From Amborella trichopoda (lineage: Eukaryota; Streptophyta; Magnoliopsida; Amborellales; Amborellaceae): a stretch of 64,000 bases of DNA. The position numbers and the translations under genes are program-made. Where the stretch lies: positions 2,516,468 to 2,580,467 of the forward strand of contig NW_006497083.1 of the NCBI RefSeq assembly GCF_000471905.2. Direction: 5' to 3'. Below, piece by piece: positions 33,001 through 43,984 of the stretch. The notes below the pieces were generated by a model, which saw only the letters and a list, made by a program, of their open reading frames with translations, was not told where the DNA came from and searched no databases. Each line of letters begins with the position of its first letter. The first letter of the stretch is position 1.

Positions 33001-36000
33001 TCATAGCCTTATGGAATATGATCTTTAGAGGAATTCCTGGAAAAATAAAACAATATATGATCCTATTGAATCCAGAATATTGTGAACAGGGCCACAGGTA
33101 GCCGTCGGGACTAGGGACTAGGGCCATAGGTAGCCGTCTAGGTTCCTTAGTTGTTCTGAGCATCTCCTCTTCACAGAAAGGGCTCTATAGCCATGGACTT
33201 TGTCAAAGGGGATGGACAAGAAAGAGAGGTCATCCATCCTCGGTCTGGATCAGAAGGGGCTGAGAAAAGGTCATAAAATAGCCAATAATGGCATTTTCCA
33301 CCTGGTGGGGTTGATCAAAGTGACGTTCACCCATTTTAAACTTGGGTGATGGCATTATCACATCTTCCGCAGTTTGTGATCTTGTGGAGAAAACCAGTTT
33401 TAAGGTCCTCGAGTTTCAGCCATTTTATCCTCGATATTTGGAACCAAAAGATCTTATTTCTTGATGATGACTTGGTAATCAAGCTTTGCTTGGGTTCTTT
33501 GGTTTTTCTCCTTCAAGTTCGGGAGTTCTACTCTCCCCAGCAATGTCCCAACTATCTATGGTTTGGAGTAGGTTTTGGATTTTGGAAATTCCAGGTAGTT
33601 GTCAACTCTAGGTTTTCAAAGAGGATTCGAGTAGTAGGAGTTTCCACTGGAGTTGAAATCCAGCCCAACCCTGGACTTTAACTGAAAGAGTCCCACCAAG
33701 CTGGAACCCGGGAGAGTAAATTTGGTCATTCAAGCCAATAAGCACGAAATGGAAAGGTTTAGGCTCTCCTGCAATTAGCGGTGCATCTAAGAGTATGTGC
33801 CTATGGTTGGATGTGGGTTTTCGACAGGCAACACAGTGGGTGCTTGGAAACAAAGCATCCCCTTCTGTGCTTGTAAGGTATCTACTCAAGCGTATATAGC
33901 AAAGGATTAGAAGAGTGGTTTAACTAGGTGAAATCCACAGTATTGAGAGGGCTGTCAATGAGGTTGTTCCTGAAAAAGAAATCCGAAAAGTCAACCATGC
34001 TGTGGGAGACTCTCTAGTTGGAGTTTCGCTCAAAGGACCATCTTGCGATGTTAAAGTCACACCAACACACTTTGTTGCCGAGACCTCCGAAGCAACAAAA
34101 TCAAGTTCCTTTCAAAAATAGTCCCTAAGGTCTGCGGAGCTGGGGCCATAGACTGCCATGAACTTCCAGGCAAGGCTGTCAGAGATTTGAGAGAAAGCCA
34201 AAGAGACCGACAAAGTAGCTACATGAGAGGAGAGAGCATGAAGGCTAGGATCAAAGATGATCCAGATCCCACCACCTTGAGCTCCCAAATCCTCCCATTA
34301 GCGGGGCCTTTGTGCCCTATACTGCTGAATCTAGGGTATGGAGGGCTGGGCCAGCTTCGTTTCAATAATTGCCAAAACAGATATTTCTGGCTGAAGGTTC
34401 AAACAGCCTTGCACTTGTCAAGGTCTCCCAAACCCTGAATATTATAGGTGAAAATTTCATTGTGGTGAGTTGGAAGAAGAGGAGGGGCACCTGAGTAGTT
34501 GCTAGCCAAGGGGGTGGAGGCAGAAAGAAGGGGAAAGGGTGATCCCTAGTCCATCTTTTCATATTGAACTCTGAAAGCGAGATTGAAGACCTCCCTTTTA
34601 CCTTTAGCACTCACTCTGGATCTAGTTCGGGCGTCTGCATTGAGGAAGTTGCTGGTATCTGCCTCAGGCCCATCATATTGGAAGCCAATTGCCCTGAGAA
34701 CTTTGTGATATCCCTCTGAGCATTGTTGATGCCTTCAATGTAATCTAAGTCGACCAAGTGACAGGAAGCCATCTGAGAGCTTGTTGGGAATTGAGGATTA
34801 GAGTAGCTTGGAGAGAAGGAACCACAAGTCACTACATGGTATGGCCCAAATTGAATGTCTAGAGGGTGGCGTTGGGGTTGAAGGTGGGGTTTGTGAGATT
34901 ACCTCGGTGGCTGGGTTAGACGGGGATTAGGGTTAAGAGAACTCGAGGGGGGGGGGGGAGGAGTCTAGGAGCCAAACTGCTCCCAAGGTGGAACTAAGAG
35001 GGCAGCTAAGGGAGGGAGGCTTGAAGAAGTATGGACTGGTTTGGGAGGTGGGGCAAGGGATAAGAGGTGGCCTAGGGATAAGAGGGAAAGGCAAGCTGAA
35101 GCTAGGATCCAACGGCAAATTGACAGAGTTTAAAGGCTCGACAAATTGCGCTGAGGGAGAAGGAGAAGCGAGAAGAAGGTAGAGGAGAAAGGGGAACGAG
35201 TTATGGAAAAAGGGTAAAAACTTACCGGCCAAAGAAATGGAAACTCAAATGTTGAGGTTGGGACTGAGCGTGAGCTCCCATTATCCCCCGGAATGGAGGA
35301 GGGTTGGGGGTGAGGAATGGGTTGGGAAGAAGATGGGTTCCTGCCAATGTGTGTGGGCCAAAGGACTGGGTGCCTGCCGAAGGGTATTTAGGGCAGGGGA
35401 GAGGGGCATCGGTGGGGTAAGCAAGTGACATGATGAAGGGAGGTGGGGGTGGAAATTGTGGTTGGGTTGAGCACGACTGATCTTGTAGGTCTGGAAGGGG
35501 AAGGAGGGCCAACAGGTAGGGGACCTACCACTATGAAGGATGGAAGATGGAAGAGGTAGGAAGGGGGATAAGAGGTGGTGTGGCGTATTGGCTGAGGAAA
35601 GGAGGGGGTGGGGGGTTGGAATCTACATTGATAGTGAAGAAAGTAGAGTCCGAGCGGAAAGTACACGTGGATGAGAGGGAGGAGGGATGGGGTAGGTGAC
35701 AGGGGGTTGGCACGAGCCTGGTGCCTCATATATGATATGGCCAGAGGGGCCTCCCTGGGTAGCACGTGCGAGCCTTTACCCAGGAGAGGTGGGAAGGGGT
35801 TAAGTTCGGCGATGAGTAACAAACCGCTATGGGGAGCGGCATGGGCAGAGGAGGGGATAAGGTTGGTGGGATGGCTGTCACGACACAGTGAGACTGTAGC
35901 CTCCGATTGCACTGAGGAGCATGGGCCTCCGTACCCATTGAATGAGGTGGTAGAATATCACGCGATGGGTGAAGGGAGACGACTATGGGCTGTTGATGGA

Positions 36001-38744
36001 GATTAGCTCAGCCCCACTGGACAATGATGGGAATTCATTGGGGGTAGGGGAGCCAGATGTCTCATGTACCAATTGCAGGGAAGACCGATAGTTGCAAGGC
36101 AAGAAGTTTGAAATTTGAAGTGATCCTCCCTCCACATGAACTGACAGGCTTTTCGGCACACATGATGATAGTAGACCTGAAGTGGAGGCATCCAAGGGAG
36201 CTGGCTAGGGCTTCTGTCAACCTTGCATTGAAGAGGCCTGAAGATGGGAAGAGCAGGGGACATCAACGTTGAGATGCATTCGCATCTACAATCGAGTCTT
36301 AGGGGTACTAGCATGACAACCATACAATTCACCATTTGATGACCTGTGGCGCCTATAGACTTCAGCAGTTCACCCTTCATGGACTTCTGTAGTCTTCTCT
36401 CTATGAAACTTACCATGATCCCTCTTCAGCTTTACTCTATGGTCCCGTCCATGGCCGCCAAGGGTATGTGATACAGAATACCAGGCGATATGAACTTGGA
36501 AAAAGGGACCTTCTGTGCAAGCCACAAATTGGAAGGGATAAGTTGGGTATCTACGGTTTCAATGAGCAACTAAATTGTTCCTAGCACGAGAAACTCAAAG
36601 GACCTCCAATGGACCATAATGAAATTGCGATAGGCCTCAACAATCTGTCTAAAAGTATCATTATGCCACACAAGGAAGGGGGATATCAGTGGCTTTCAGT
36701 CAAACCTTCGGTTTATGGAGGCCAGCCCAAGGGACCAGGCAAAAGGAAGCTCCCTTGAATTGAGGGTTCTTATTGTGTAGGACATTAATGGCACACCCTT
36801 CCATTAGGAAAGAGAATAGGATAGCATCATTAGGTAGTCTGCAAAAGCCCAGGTTCGGTTCGGTTCATTGTGATTTGAAATGGCCAACAAGGGTTGGCTT
36901 GACTGTAGTTTTCACCCCCATTCTACAATTTGCTGACCCTTATTGTAGGTCTAGGGGCAGAAGGAGAGAGATAAGATGGTCTTAATAGGTGCACATAATT
37001 TTGATATAGTGGGGGCAGGGGCGGATGGGAGTGGTCAGATCTAGGGACAGGAGGAGAGATGTTGGACATGGAGGAAAATAGTGAAGAGAAAGATATGGAT
37101 GGGGTAGGCCAAATGGACCTCCGAAGAAGGCGTGCAGATGATGGGACACAGTGGGCCTAGGAGGAAAGCACCCTAACTAGGGAAATAGAGAGAGAGGCTT
37201 TTGCCCTTGTGAGAGAGAAGCTTCCGTCATTCCCACAATGCGTTTGGTATACTTTATTCCTCGACATGGCAGAGATGAACTCATCTGGCATACTTCCATC
37301 AGTGAGTTTTCAATTTCCTTTCTCCTATTCTGATAAGACCAAAAGCAACCAGACACATTCTTCCCCGTTTATGGTTTCACGAGAGTGGTTCGCCCTGACT
37401 CCATCTAAGGTCCAGGCCTTCAGCTGGCTAGCCAAATTAAAAAATATTCCAAAGATAGACCACTTCCAGCAGAAGAAAACTCACTCACCAATATGTGTGC
37501 CTTGTGTAAAGAAAGCAAGGATTCCATGGACCATCTATTTATTCATGGTAGGGTGGCCTACGGCATTTCGCTTTCATCTTAAAACAGTTGGCCTGGGTTT
37601 TGATCATGCCTGAAATAATCCAAATATTCTCTTCCCCTCCCCCTCCTCTCCCTCTTCCACCTTCTCTTCCTAGGGCCTGCATTTACGACCATCTACTATA
37701 TCAGCAACTACATGGACTATTTGGTTGGAACGAAACATAATAGCCTTTTAAAGCAAAGAATTCCACATAAATGCGATCATTGATCAACAGAAAGCCACCA
37801 TTATCTTTTGGATTTGATATTGCCAAGAATTTTGATATTTCTCAGTGGTGGGCTTAGAGAAGCACCAGTAACACCTTTGCTCCAAAGTCCAAACCAATGC
37901 TTACTTCCATATCTTCACTTTGGAACCCACTTGCCACCAGTGCTGTCAAACTGAATTTTGATTGCTCCTTTCCTGGTAACCTGGACTTGGCTTGTAGTGG
38001 CGGCATTTTCCATAATTGTTCAACCAAAACATTCCTTGCATACTCAGGCCTGATAGGACATGCCAGCTCTACCCGTCCTGAGGCCCTGGCCTGTTCAGTG
38101 GATTGCAACTAGTAAGCAGCTAGGGCTGTCCATTGTTATGTTGAAGGGGATTCGATGAACATGATAAATTGAGCAAAAAGTCAATCCCTGTACTTGGAGG
38201 CTACAACCCATCTTCGACCAAATTTTCGAGTTAAGCAGCAACATTTAAGTGTATTTTAAACACATATGGAACAAATTGAAAGGCCCCTCTCCCAAGAAGG
38301 AACTTTTGGCTCCCTGCGGCAATTATATGAAGAAACCCAAGTACCATAATTTTGTATATCAACAATTACATGCAAATTATACATTTTTCAAATTTCTATT
38401 TAATACAGAACTTCACTAACTTAAAAAAGAATTGAAGGGAAGACTTAAAAAATTGAAATTCAGTAATTGCATGAACATTTAGTAAAACTCTTAGATAAGG
38501 CACGGATAACCATGGACTAAAATTACATCATCCTTGGAATTCCAAGCTTCGGTTACAAAGTTGCCAAAGAGAGTGCACCAACTTTTGAGAATTATGAGAA
38601 GACTCATATAAAGTGTTTTAATAATTTAATCTTTTTGTTCCTCATTTACTCTGGTCCATTGAAGCTGCTAAGTGAATTTTAAACTTTTGGATGTGCTAAG
38701 GGAGCTTCAAACCTTTGGATGTATGTATGTAAGTGCATGCATTT

Positions 38745-38777
<33 letters not shown>

Positions 38778-40530
38778 ACACCACATTATTGTTTTCTCTT
38801 TCAATGAATTTACTGAAGTCACAGTTCTGGCCTTTTGGATCTGAGCATAAGTAGGTGTCCGTAAGTTACTGGTCCTAATGAGAGGCCATATCCAGATATG
38901 TTACAAGGTGAAGGCCTGTGGACCTCATTGGGAACAAAACCTTTGCACAATTCTTTTTGAATCCTACAATAGTAAAGAACAACCACTAACGAAACAATTG
39001 CTCTTAGAGGTAAGCTCTCGGAAGATAAACACAAGGGTTCGCCACCGTGAGTCACTTATTTCATGGCATCATGGAGTTTGGAGAGGTTCAAAGATCTGGA
39101 TGCCATTGTTGGTTTATGTCTTCCATGTTCTATATGGGCTAGGTAGATAGGGTGTTAACCATCCACTTTTTGCAGTGGGATATTCAAGCCCCTTTCACCA
39201 CTTTTTAGATGCTCCATATATTTCCATTAGATTCATTTAAATACAAATGCAACGAGTATACAGTAAGGCCCATTTATTCATCCTTCCGTCTGATTGTTCA
39301 AACAAGAACTGGGGCAATACAATATTTCTCCATCCACTGGGTACACCTATACATACAACTACATTCTTATATTCTACTGTGGCATATTCTACACTATGGA
39401 TTACGAGCATTCTATATTACTAATGGAAGTAGAAGTGAAATTACATTCCTATAGGTGCAGTCATTTTATGCTGCTATTTTTCCTTGTAAATAACTAGTTT
39501 TTATGTAACTAAATCACACTATTGATAAGAAAAAATAAGAAGAATCTGTTTGGAGTAGACATATAGGAGTGAATTGTAAGTATCCCACTGGAAATTTGGA
39601 CAAGTACAAGTTGAGTAAAACGAAAAGCTGAAATAAAAGGAAGTTAAGAAGAGCTTTTTGAGCGAGAAAGTCTTTAGTTAGTTATGACACAAGGAGAAAG
39701 TAGTCCAGCTACATCAGCATAGAATGAACACTTATTTCATCAGGACTTATGGTTGTGAAAGGGACCAAGATCAAATTGGTTTGCAATAATCTGGCAGTTC
39801 TTGATTCCAATTTCTTCATTCCTTTGGACTCAGACAAGAATGTTGTTTTCCTTATGTCTTTATAGAAGTAGAATAACTGCACTTCAGAGTTGGTTGCAAA
39901 ATATAATAAACATTGTAATATTTGTTAAAGAGCACCCGACTAGAAAAATCATCAACAAGCATAGGAGCCATTTATCTCAAAAATGAAGTTGTCATTTTGC
40001 AGTATAGAGATTGAGGTAAGAATACCAGTAAGGTGTACCAAACCCCAGAAATCTAACCCAAATAAGAATTGTAAGCAGCTAAACTAGCTTTATTTACCTA
40101 AAATATATGTTTTGTTCCATGGCAATTGCATTTATGCATGTGAATTAGTAATGCAGCATTAATAACAGAGAGATTCAAAATCTAAAATTCGCTAAAGCGC
40201 AAAATACACATCCCAAATTCAATAATACAAGAGGTATTACCCAAAATCCGGGACAACATAAAAAAAAAATCATAATAATAAGAGCAGTTGTGGAGTTAAG
40301 AATGAAGATACCACTACACGATAGAATCTTTTGAAGGAAGAGGATTTGCAGAAAGAGCAACAGAGAGCGGGAGTGGAGGAAGGGTTGTGTTGGGTATGAA
40401 GGGGCTTCTCGCAGGAAGAGCAGGCAATGTAGGATATGTTGGTGGTGGAATCCAAACCCACAACACAGCACGTGGCAGAGGAGGCGCCATTATTCTCCCT
40501 CTCCTTCTCCCTTTCCCCTTCCATTTCCAT
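20837..40530 (-). CDS. RPA70 C-terminal-like zinc-ribbon/OB-fold protein, 3 exons, giant introns
   Basis: Exons 40318-40530, 26229-26349 and 20837-21006 join with matching phases (0, then 1) at GT-AG sites. They give 504 nt, a 167-residue protein with stop. Residues 37-61 form a Cys4 zinc ribbon (C37-x2-C40, C58-x2-C61). Residues 68-111 (RFYR, then MSVASGNKVMVVICFDKAAR and FGCSADEFFDF) match the OB-fold of replication factor A C-terminal domains (Rep_fac-A_C), which bind single-stranded DNA. The C-terminus, GEMFGMKLSMPRSGNAEHLR to SGFQPVIQ, is the last part of the fold. As a lone domain it is a small RPA-like nucleic-acid-binding protein, not RPA70 itself. Introns are about 14.0 kb and 5.2 kb, packed with LINEs. 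All three exons are open, so the gene looks intact; expression is unproven. Confidence 0.75.
21045..21410. repeat. MITE-like element, family of 63077-63470, in intron 2
   Basis: It starts gggaaaagtttatataagg and shares the internal block gatcatctcgacatcgagatg and ttttgaagtttaaa-like words with 40905-41258 and 63077-63470. The right terminal repeat is truncated after taaggttgca. It lies between the two halves of the 27-bp inverted repeat. Confidence 0.65.
21432..21458. repeat. 27-bp inverted copy of exon 3 sequence inside intron 2
   Basis: Positions 21432-21458 read gagcacctacgtgccacc then tctgttgtt. This is the exact reverse complement of 20906-20932 within exon 3. The two lie about 500 bp apart in the same primary transcript and could form a 27-bp perfect stem. 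Confidence 0.9.
21616..21712. repeat. 37-bp perfect minisatellite, about 2.6 copies
   Basis: Units start at 21616, 21653 and 21690, each with agagaataatgggaagaag then atcatgacaacgcaatgc. The first two are identical and the third is cut off after gaagat. It lies in intron 2. Confidence 0.85.
22408..22899 (-). pseudogene. LINE RNase H domain (largely intact frame)
   Basis: The 163-residue frame holds the RVT_3 RNase H residues in order: IKLNFDGCSLGNPG (first D), AQFAESMALLRG (E), LVEGDARNIISW (D) and SNGLADQLAKDG (last D). It is the best preserved part of the element but has no start of its own; it is the 3' end of the former ORF2. Confidence 0.9.
22909..23861 (-). pseudogene. LINE connector and zf-RVT remnant
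   Basis: Frame 22909-23313 contains RCSLCVCQEESNNHLFLHCK, the C-x2-C...H-x4-C zinc-binding box after plant LINE reverse transcriptases. WTIWIERNGHIF, the usual link to RNase H, follows. Overlapping frames to 23861 carry the upstream connector (SLVHFWSDLWIGYLPL) with frameshifts. Confidence 0.88.
23951..25598 (-). pseudogene. LINE reverse transcriptase remnant
   Basis: Three frames read through the domain. 25119-25598 carries WLKLGDHNTRYFHRIS and the DKAPGLDGF box. 24911-25177 carries FIALVPKIEGAEELKDFHPI. 23951-24841 carries FKIDWEKVYDHVDW, RGLCQGDPLSPFLF and LQYADNSLVFLDAS. The catalytic YADD has become YADN, and stops and frameshifts separate the pieces. Confidence 0.92.
25719..25826. repeat. 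pair of approx. 25-bp direct repeats at the LINE 5' edge
   Basis: gaaagaaagagacccacttg (25719-) and gaaaagaaagagaccacttg (25802-) repeat about 80 bp apart, both followed by tta. They sit just beyond the 5' end of the LINE and may be a local duplication rather than its target duplication, which should also appear near 22113. Confidence 0.55.
26229..26349 (-). CDS. exon 2 of RPA-like gene
   Basis: The acceptor is tttagcag|ATG and the donor GCTG|GTATGT, a strong consensus. It encodes MSVASGNKVMVVICFDKAAR then VMFGCSADEFFDFAKVNPFA, the central OB-fold strands. The phase-0 join to exon 1 gives FYR-MSV, as in RPA-C domains where the zinc ribbon leads into an R-Y-x-hydrophobic strand. Confidence 0.78.
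26350..27656. other. intron 1, part without recognised elements
   Basis: This is intron sequence of the minus-strand gene between exon 2 and the 3' end of the second LINE. It contains a 27-nt exon-like unit at 26593-26619 (ag|...|GTAAGT) and T-rich runs. No other gene was recognised. Confidence 0.5.
27914..28528 (-). pseudogene. LINE RNase H and linker remnants
   Basis: 28301-28528 reads IAVRVIWTERNHRIFRGEES, the linker seen before plant LINE RNase H. 27997-28245 reads GIGGIFIDKDGSTLYSFSKC and LVIGGDSRNAISW. An overlapping frame (27914-28159) adds CYAEALALLESL (the E region). Frameshifts occur at each change. Confidence 0.82.
28612..31140 (+). repeat. solo LTR, copia family of 54389-56181, inserted in the LINE
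   Basis: It begins tgttggaactatggcc, like the 54389 LTR (tgttgagtctatgtggcc). It shares the block actgtgggtcatgg...gggtca and its surroundings with 54940-54975, and has a TATAAATA at 30057-30064. LINE coding resumes on both sides. No copia coding region accompanies it, so I infer a solo LTR left by recombination. The right boundary is approximate and I could not confirm a target duplication. Short open frames inside (for example 29208-29468) are chance. Confidence 0.65.
31163..33300 (-). pseudogene. LINE reverse transcriptase and zf-RVT remnants, upstream part
   Basis: 32387-32647 reads CISNMFFSIFINNSPKGFFP then SSRGLTQGDTLFSFLF, the reverse-transcriptase box normally GDPLSPFLF. The region 31163-31348 still shows a connector/zf-RVT-like reading (RRNRCAPLLSTVTWH). 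Many stops; no intact domain. Confidence 0.75.
33300..36900 (-). pseudogene. LINE endonuclease and ORF1 remnants
   Basis: Minus-strand fragments near 36770-36450 read KNPQFKGASFCLVPW, YRNFIMVHWRSFEFLVLGTI and PSNLWLAQKVPFSKFI. These resemble the DUF4283 region of plant LINE ORF1. Downstream is a proline/serine-rich segment (35912-34930), usual for ORF1 C-termini, with a run of G at 34949-34961. The 34600-33300 stretch occupies the endonuclease position but no catalytic motif is clear. This part is the least certain of the element. Confidence 0.5.
37250..38330 (+). mobile_element. LINE 3' fragment, plus strand, in intron 1
   Basis: 37209-37613 contains ALTPSKVQAFSWLAKLKNI and CVPCVKKARIPW, the start of a zf-RVT zinc-binding box. 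37897-38112 contains SAVKLNFDCSFPGNLDLACS and GGIFHNCSTKTFLAYSG then RPEALACS, an RNase H start in which the usual DGS is DCS. It is opposite in direction to the other LINEs and meets the 5' side of the 27657-36900 copy. It holds only the 3' part of an element. Confidence 0.8.
38331..40317. other. intron 1, 5' part; (CA)n microsatellite
   Basis: No gene or transposon was recognised. A (CA)n run of about 15 units lies at 38746-38776. The start of the intron is the GTAGTG donor at 40317. Confidence 0.5.
38746..38776. repeat. (CA)n microsatellite
   Basis: About 15 uninterrupted CA units, followed by ccacaccaca. Confidence 0.95.
40318..40530 (-). CDS. exon 1 of RPA-like gene
   Basis: It has 71 codons from MEMEGEREKERENNG, an acidic/basic low-complexity start, to SSFKRFYR. 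The Cys4 zinc ribbon is here. It ends TTCTATCGT|GTAGTG, phase 0. The frame is open upstream, so the first of the two nearby ATGs at 40530 is the most economical start. A TATAATA lies about 185 bp upstream on the minus strand, a possible TATA box. Confidence 0.75.
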
Positions 40531-40764
40531 TTCCTTTTGCCTCCTTTCAAAAATCAGGTTCCTCCTGCCTTTCCCAAAGCCTTCAAAACTTTAACCATTT
40601 ATCTCATTTCATGGCTCTGCATTATAGGAAGTGCTTCTGTTTTTCTTTTTTCTTTTTGTAAAATTATTTGGTGTGGTTTGCAAAAAGTTGCAATCTTCAC
40701 CTCCAAATTTTATTATAAGATAGTAATTTTGGGGTAAAAAATTATTAGGATAGCCTGAAAATCT

Positions 40765-40858
40765 ATTTTTTATCTCTAATTATTAAATTTTGAACTCTAA
40801 AATAGTTCAAATTTTTTATCTCTAATTATTAAATTTTGAACTCTAAAAATAGTTCAAA
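40765..40858. repeat. approx. 47-bp tandem duplication
   Basis: The unit tttttatctctaattattaa then attttgaactctaaaa and agttcaa occurs twice in a row upstream of the RPA-like gene. Confidence 0.8.
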
Positions 40859-40904
40859 TAAAATAGAGCAATAAACATATAAAATCTCGAAAATGGATAG
40901 TCTA

Positions 40905-41258
40905 GATAAAATTCATTAAAAGAGTATTGTTTTGAAGCCCAAAAATCTTTAAATTAATCATCTCAACCTCAAGATGTATGGATACTAGTAAAAATAGATT
41001 TCAAGTCTGAGAAAAAGTGCATCTTGTAATGCATTTTTGGACCGTCAATTTTCAAGATTTTCAAGTATTCATATATCTGTTCAATCTACATTACTTTTGA
41101 ATTTTTTAAATTTTATACTAAGAGATACAAATAAATTTTCAGGCCATCATAAATATTTTTCGTATTGAAATAACATCTTTCGATACTATTTGAAGGTGTG
41201 CTTTACTTTGATTGTTCAGAGCCTCGGCCTTATACAAACCACACACTTTTTACTTAAA
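40905..41258. repeat. MITE-like element, family of 63077-63470
   Basis: It shares atcatctcaacctcaagatg, gcatttttggaccgtc and the ending agagcctcggccttatac then aaaccacac with the other two copies. The left terminal repeat is not recognisable. Confidence 0.65.
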
Positions 41259-42029
41259 GTGATAGATCCCAAATCATATAAGGATGCGGGCCAATCCCGC
41301 ATATGTAGAAATACAAGCCCCTTAATATATTTATTTTTGAAATAGAATGCCATCCTAATTTTTAGAGAATATATAATCTTTAACATGGAGATCCTGAATA
41401 TGAAAAAATAAATAAATTTTGAAAACTAGAAATAATAATTCTATTAAGAAAACAGTAGAATCGTTAGTTTCAATTGTTTTTAGATGACTACCTATTTGTA
41501 TCCATATTTAAGATGTACGCTTTATACCTATGGAACAATTGTTCATAATAATAAATGAGGGATATTTGAGGGATATTTGCCAAGGAGGCACAAGCAAAAT
41601 GAAGAACGAATTGCATAAGATGGTAAGTTTCAAATGTGTTGATCTCTTATATAGTTAGCTTAGAATGGACCTTAGGATTGTGGATTCAATGAATCAGTTT
41701 TGGATTAATGAGTGTCGGTCAAAGCATCAGAGCTTCATGTTATTGCTGTAATTCATGGTCTTTGGAAAAAAAAAAAAACTGGTATCTAAAAATTCATGAA
41801 ATGATCTTTTAATGGATCGGAGAGGTCTCTAAGAAGAGGAGAACATTGTTGGAGCTAGATAGAGTTCTTTTGTTTGTTGGTATGAGAAGATTTCTCTCAA
41901 TTTAGATAATTCTATGCAGCATAAAAAGAAAATTATCATCTTTAGTGTAAATAGAGGTACGCATGTAATTATCTTTTTCTTTTTTAATGGTAAATTTCAT
42001 TCTCTATTCTTATGTTTCTTGCTATCTAC
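41259..42029. other. gene-free AT-rich DNA
   Basis: Nothing recognised apart from a short direct repeat (gagggatatttgagggatatttg) near 41557-41580. Confidence 0.45.
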
Positions 42030-42267
42030 TGTGAAAAGTTTTATGTTTCTCTGAAGATACTTAGTGTTCATTAATCGTATGAATGTACGAACTTGTCTTT
42101 TATAGACAAATTACATATGAGAAAATATAAAAATAAATCACAGAGTTATATACTATACCCAAACTTACTATAAATACAATATATTGTATCTACCCTTCTC
42201 AAATATACAGATTACATTATACACCTTCCATATTAACTAGATATACAATATATACTTTTCTTTCACA
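42030..42267 (-). repeat. 3' LTR of the non-autonomous element
   Basis: 238 bp, complete, with inverted tgtga/tcaca ends and the polypurine tract next to it at 42268-42282. Confidence 0.88.
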
Positions 42268-43984
42268 CTCCCCCTCAAACTAAAGATGCTATGAAAGAGA
42301 GCAACTCGAGTTTGAACACTAATTGCGGAAACAAGCAGTTGGATCTTCATGTGTATAGCATAACAAGTACATGCAATGGTTGTCATGCTTAGATTGCTTA
42401 ATCAACAAACACAAAATACAACGGCTGATCAACAAGCCTCGGGAACAAATGGCCTCATGAACTAAGAGCCAAATCAGAGTACACTCGATCAATCAGACAA
42501 AAAATTTCCAGACAAAGCACTCAAGACAACTGAGAGAACAGAATCACGACAGCTAAGAGAACAAAATGACACTTAAAAGAGCCAACAGAACTCGTTGCGG
42601 ATCCGAGAAGAATTCAGCAGCTCGCAAACTAGAATGAACATGATCGAGTAACACGACAAACAAACTCGATTATACATAAATGGAACATGAATTTTTATTG
42701 ATTTATTTTTAACAAATACTTCCCTTTGGACGTCTTTCCCTTTTCTTCAAAAGATACCTTACACAAGTGGTTTTCTAGTCTCGTTTTTCCAATGCTAGGT
42801 AAAAAAAATCGAGATCACGACACCATGTGAAGAGTCTCAATTTCAAATGATCAAATATTAGGATCGAGATTAATAGGCTCGATCTTGCTCGATCTTACAA
42901 ACAATAAGAGACAAAACAAAACAAAAATAATGCATGATTTCTTTTTTTTTGGATTGGTTTTTCAGAGGGTCAATGACAATATCCGATCAAAATGGCGGTC
43001 TGAGATTTCAGAGCCATTCAGATCTCATGATTTTTAGGGTGTTTCGGACTTTTCTTTTTTTTGGGGTGTTTCAGTTTATTTTTTTTTTTTTTTTTTTTCA
43101 GGGGTTCACTAACAAATATAACTGGGACTGGACGAATGGCTGATATTTTCAAAGACAAGGCTTATTCTTAAGAAGGGTAGAACACACGTTTTTTTTTTTT
43201 TCAACAAATAATATTGGTCGCCATAATTTACAAAAGTGGTCTCCCACAATTTGGGTTGGGTCGAGCAAGAAACCATATGTATAACCTCAGGAATATCAAA
43301 CACAGATGTCATTCCATATATACAACGTGCGAGTCGAACCCATATAATTTTCCAAAGAGAACTTCTCAACCCACCATGATCTAATCTCGGGATTGAACAT
43401 TTCCAAGTATGATTAGGATCCAAGTCAACACCACCCATCATAATTCTGTCCGCTATAATCCTTCACATAGTACCCAACTTTGGGTCTGTTTTTGAAGTGC
43501 AAAAAACACCATCCCTCTGAAGATGTGAGGATCCATAATGGTAATCATGTGTCTCCCCTTCGCCACACCATCGGGTCATGGACAACAGATGATGGTAGGT
43601 CAGGGTGTGATGGGAAGTAACATGAATGATAGAAAGGCTACGGCAAAGTGAAGAGCTGGTGGTGCTTAGCAACGAATCATACATAGATTTAATGATCAAT
43701 CCAGAGAAACTTGAAACCGTATTCCGAGAAATCCAAAGACTAATAAAGAAAGGGAAAATTACTATTAATCAAGAGAGGAGAACGAGAACTGAAAGACGAG
43801 AACAGTTTCTTTTAGATCCGATGGAAGAGATCAAAGAAAAACCGGAAAGAATTTGCAGAGAGTCGAAACACGTCTCGACCGAAGGGCACCGATTGAGTGA
43901 ACAACAAACTCGTCTTGCAAATCGGCAACAACACTTCAGGGATGATGAATGGACACAATGAAGGTGAAACGGGATCTGATACCA

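Larger units (their letters stand above)
27657..36900 (-). mobile_element. L1-type LINE with ORF1 region, split by an LTR, in intron 1
   Basis: Minus-strand order: ORF1/DUF4283-like remnant (about 36760-34600), endonuclease-like remnant (34600-33300), reverse transcriptase (33250-31700), zf-RVT (31350-31150, resuming 28590-28300), RNase H (28250-27950), then an A-rich 3' end near 27657-27680. An LTR at 28612 to about 31140 interrupts it. It is far more decayed than the 22113-25720 copy. Orientation is the same as the host gene. Its 5' limit is uncertain. Confidence 0.75.

Noticed and set aside
35388..35912. 174-codon proline/serine-rich minus-strand frame
   Set aside because: It lies in the ORF1 part of the decayed LINE and is compositionally biased, so I treat it as a remnant and not a separate gene.
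43626..43961. 111-codon charged plus-strand frame inside the 42030-44192 element
   Set aside because: It is antisense to the element, rich in E/R/Q, has no family motif and ends near the primer-binding site; chance is likely.
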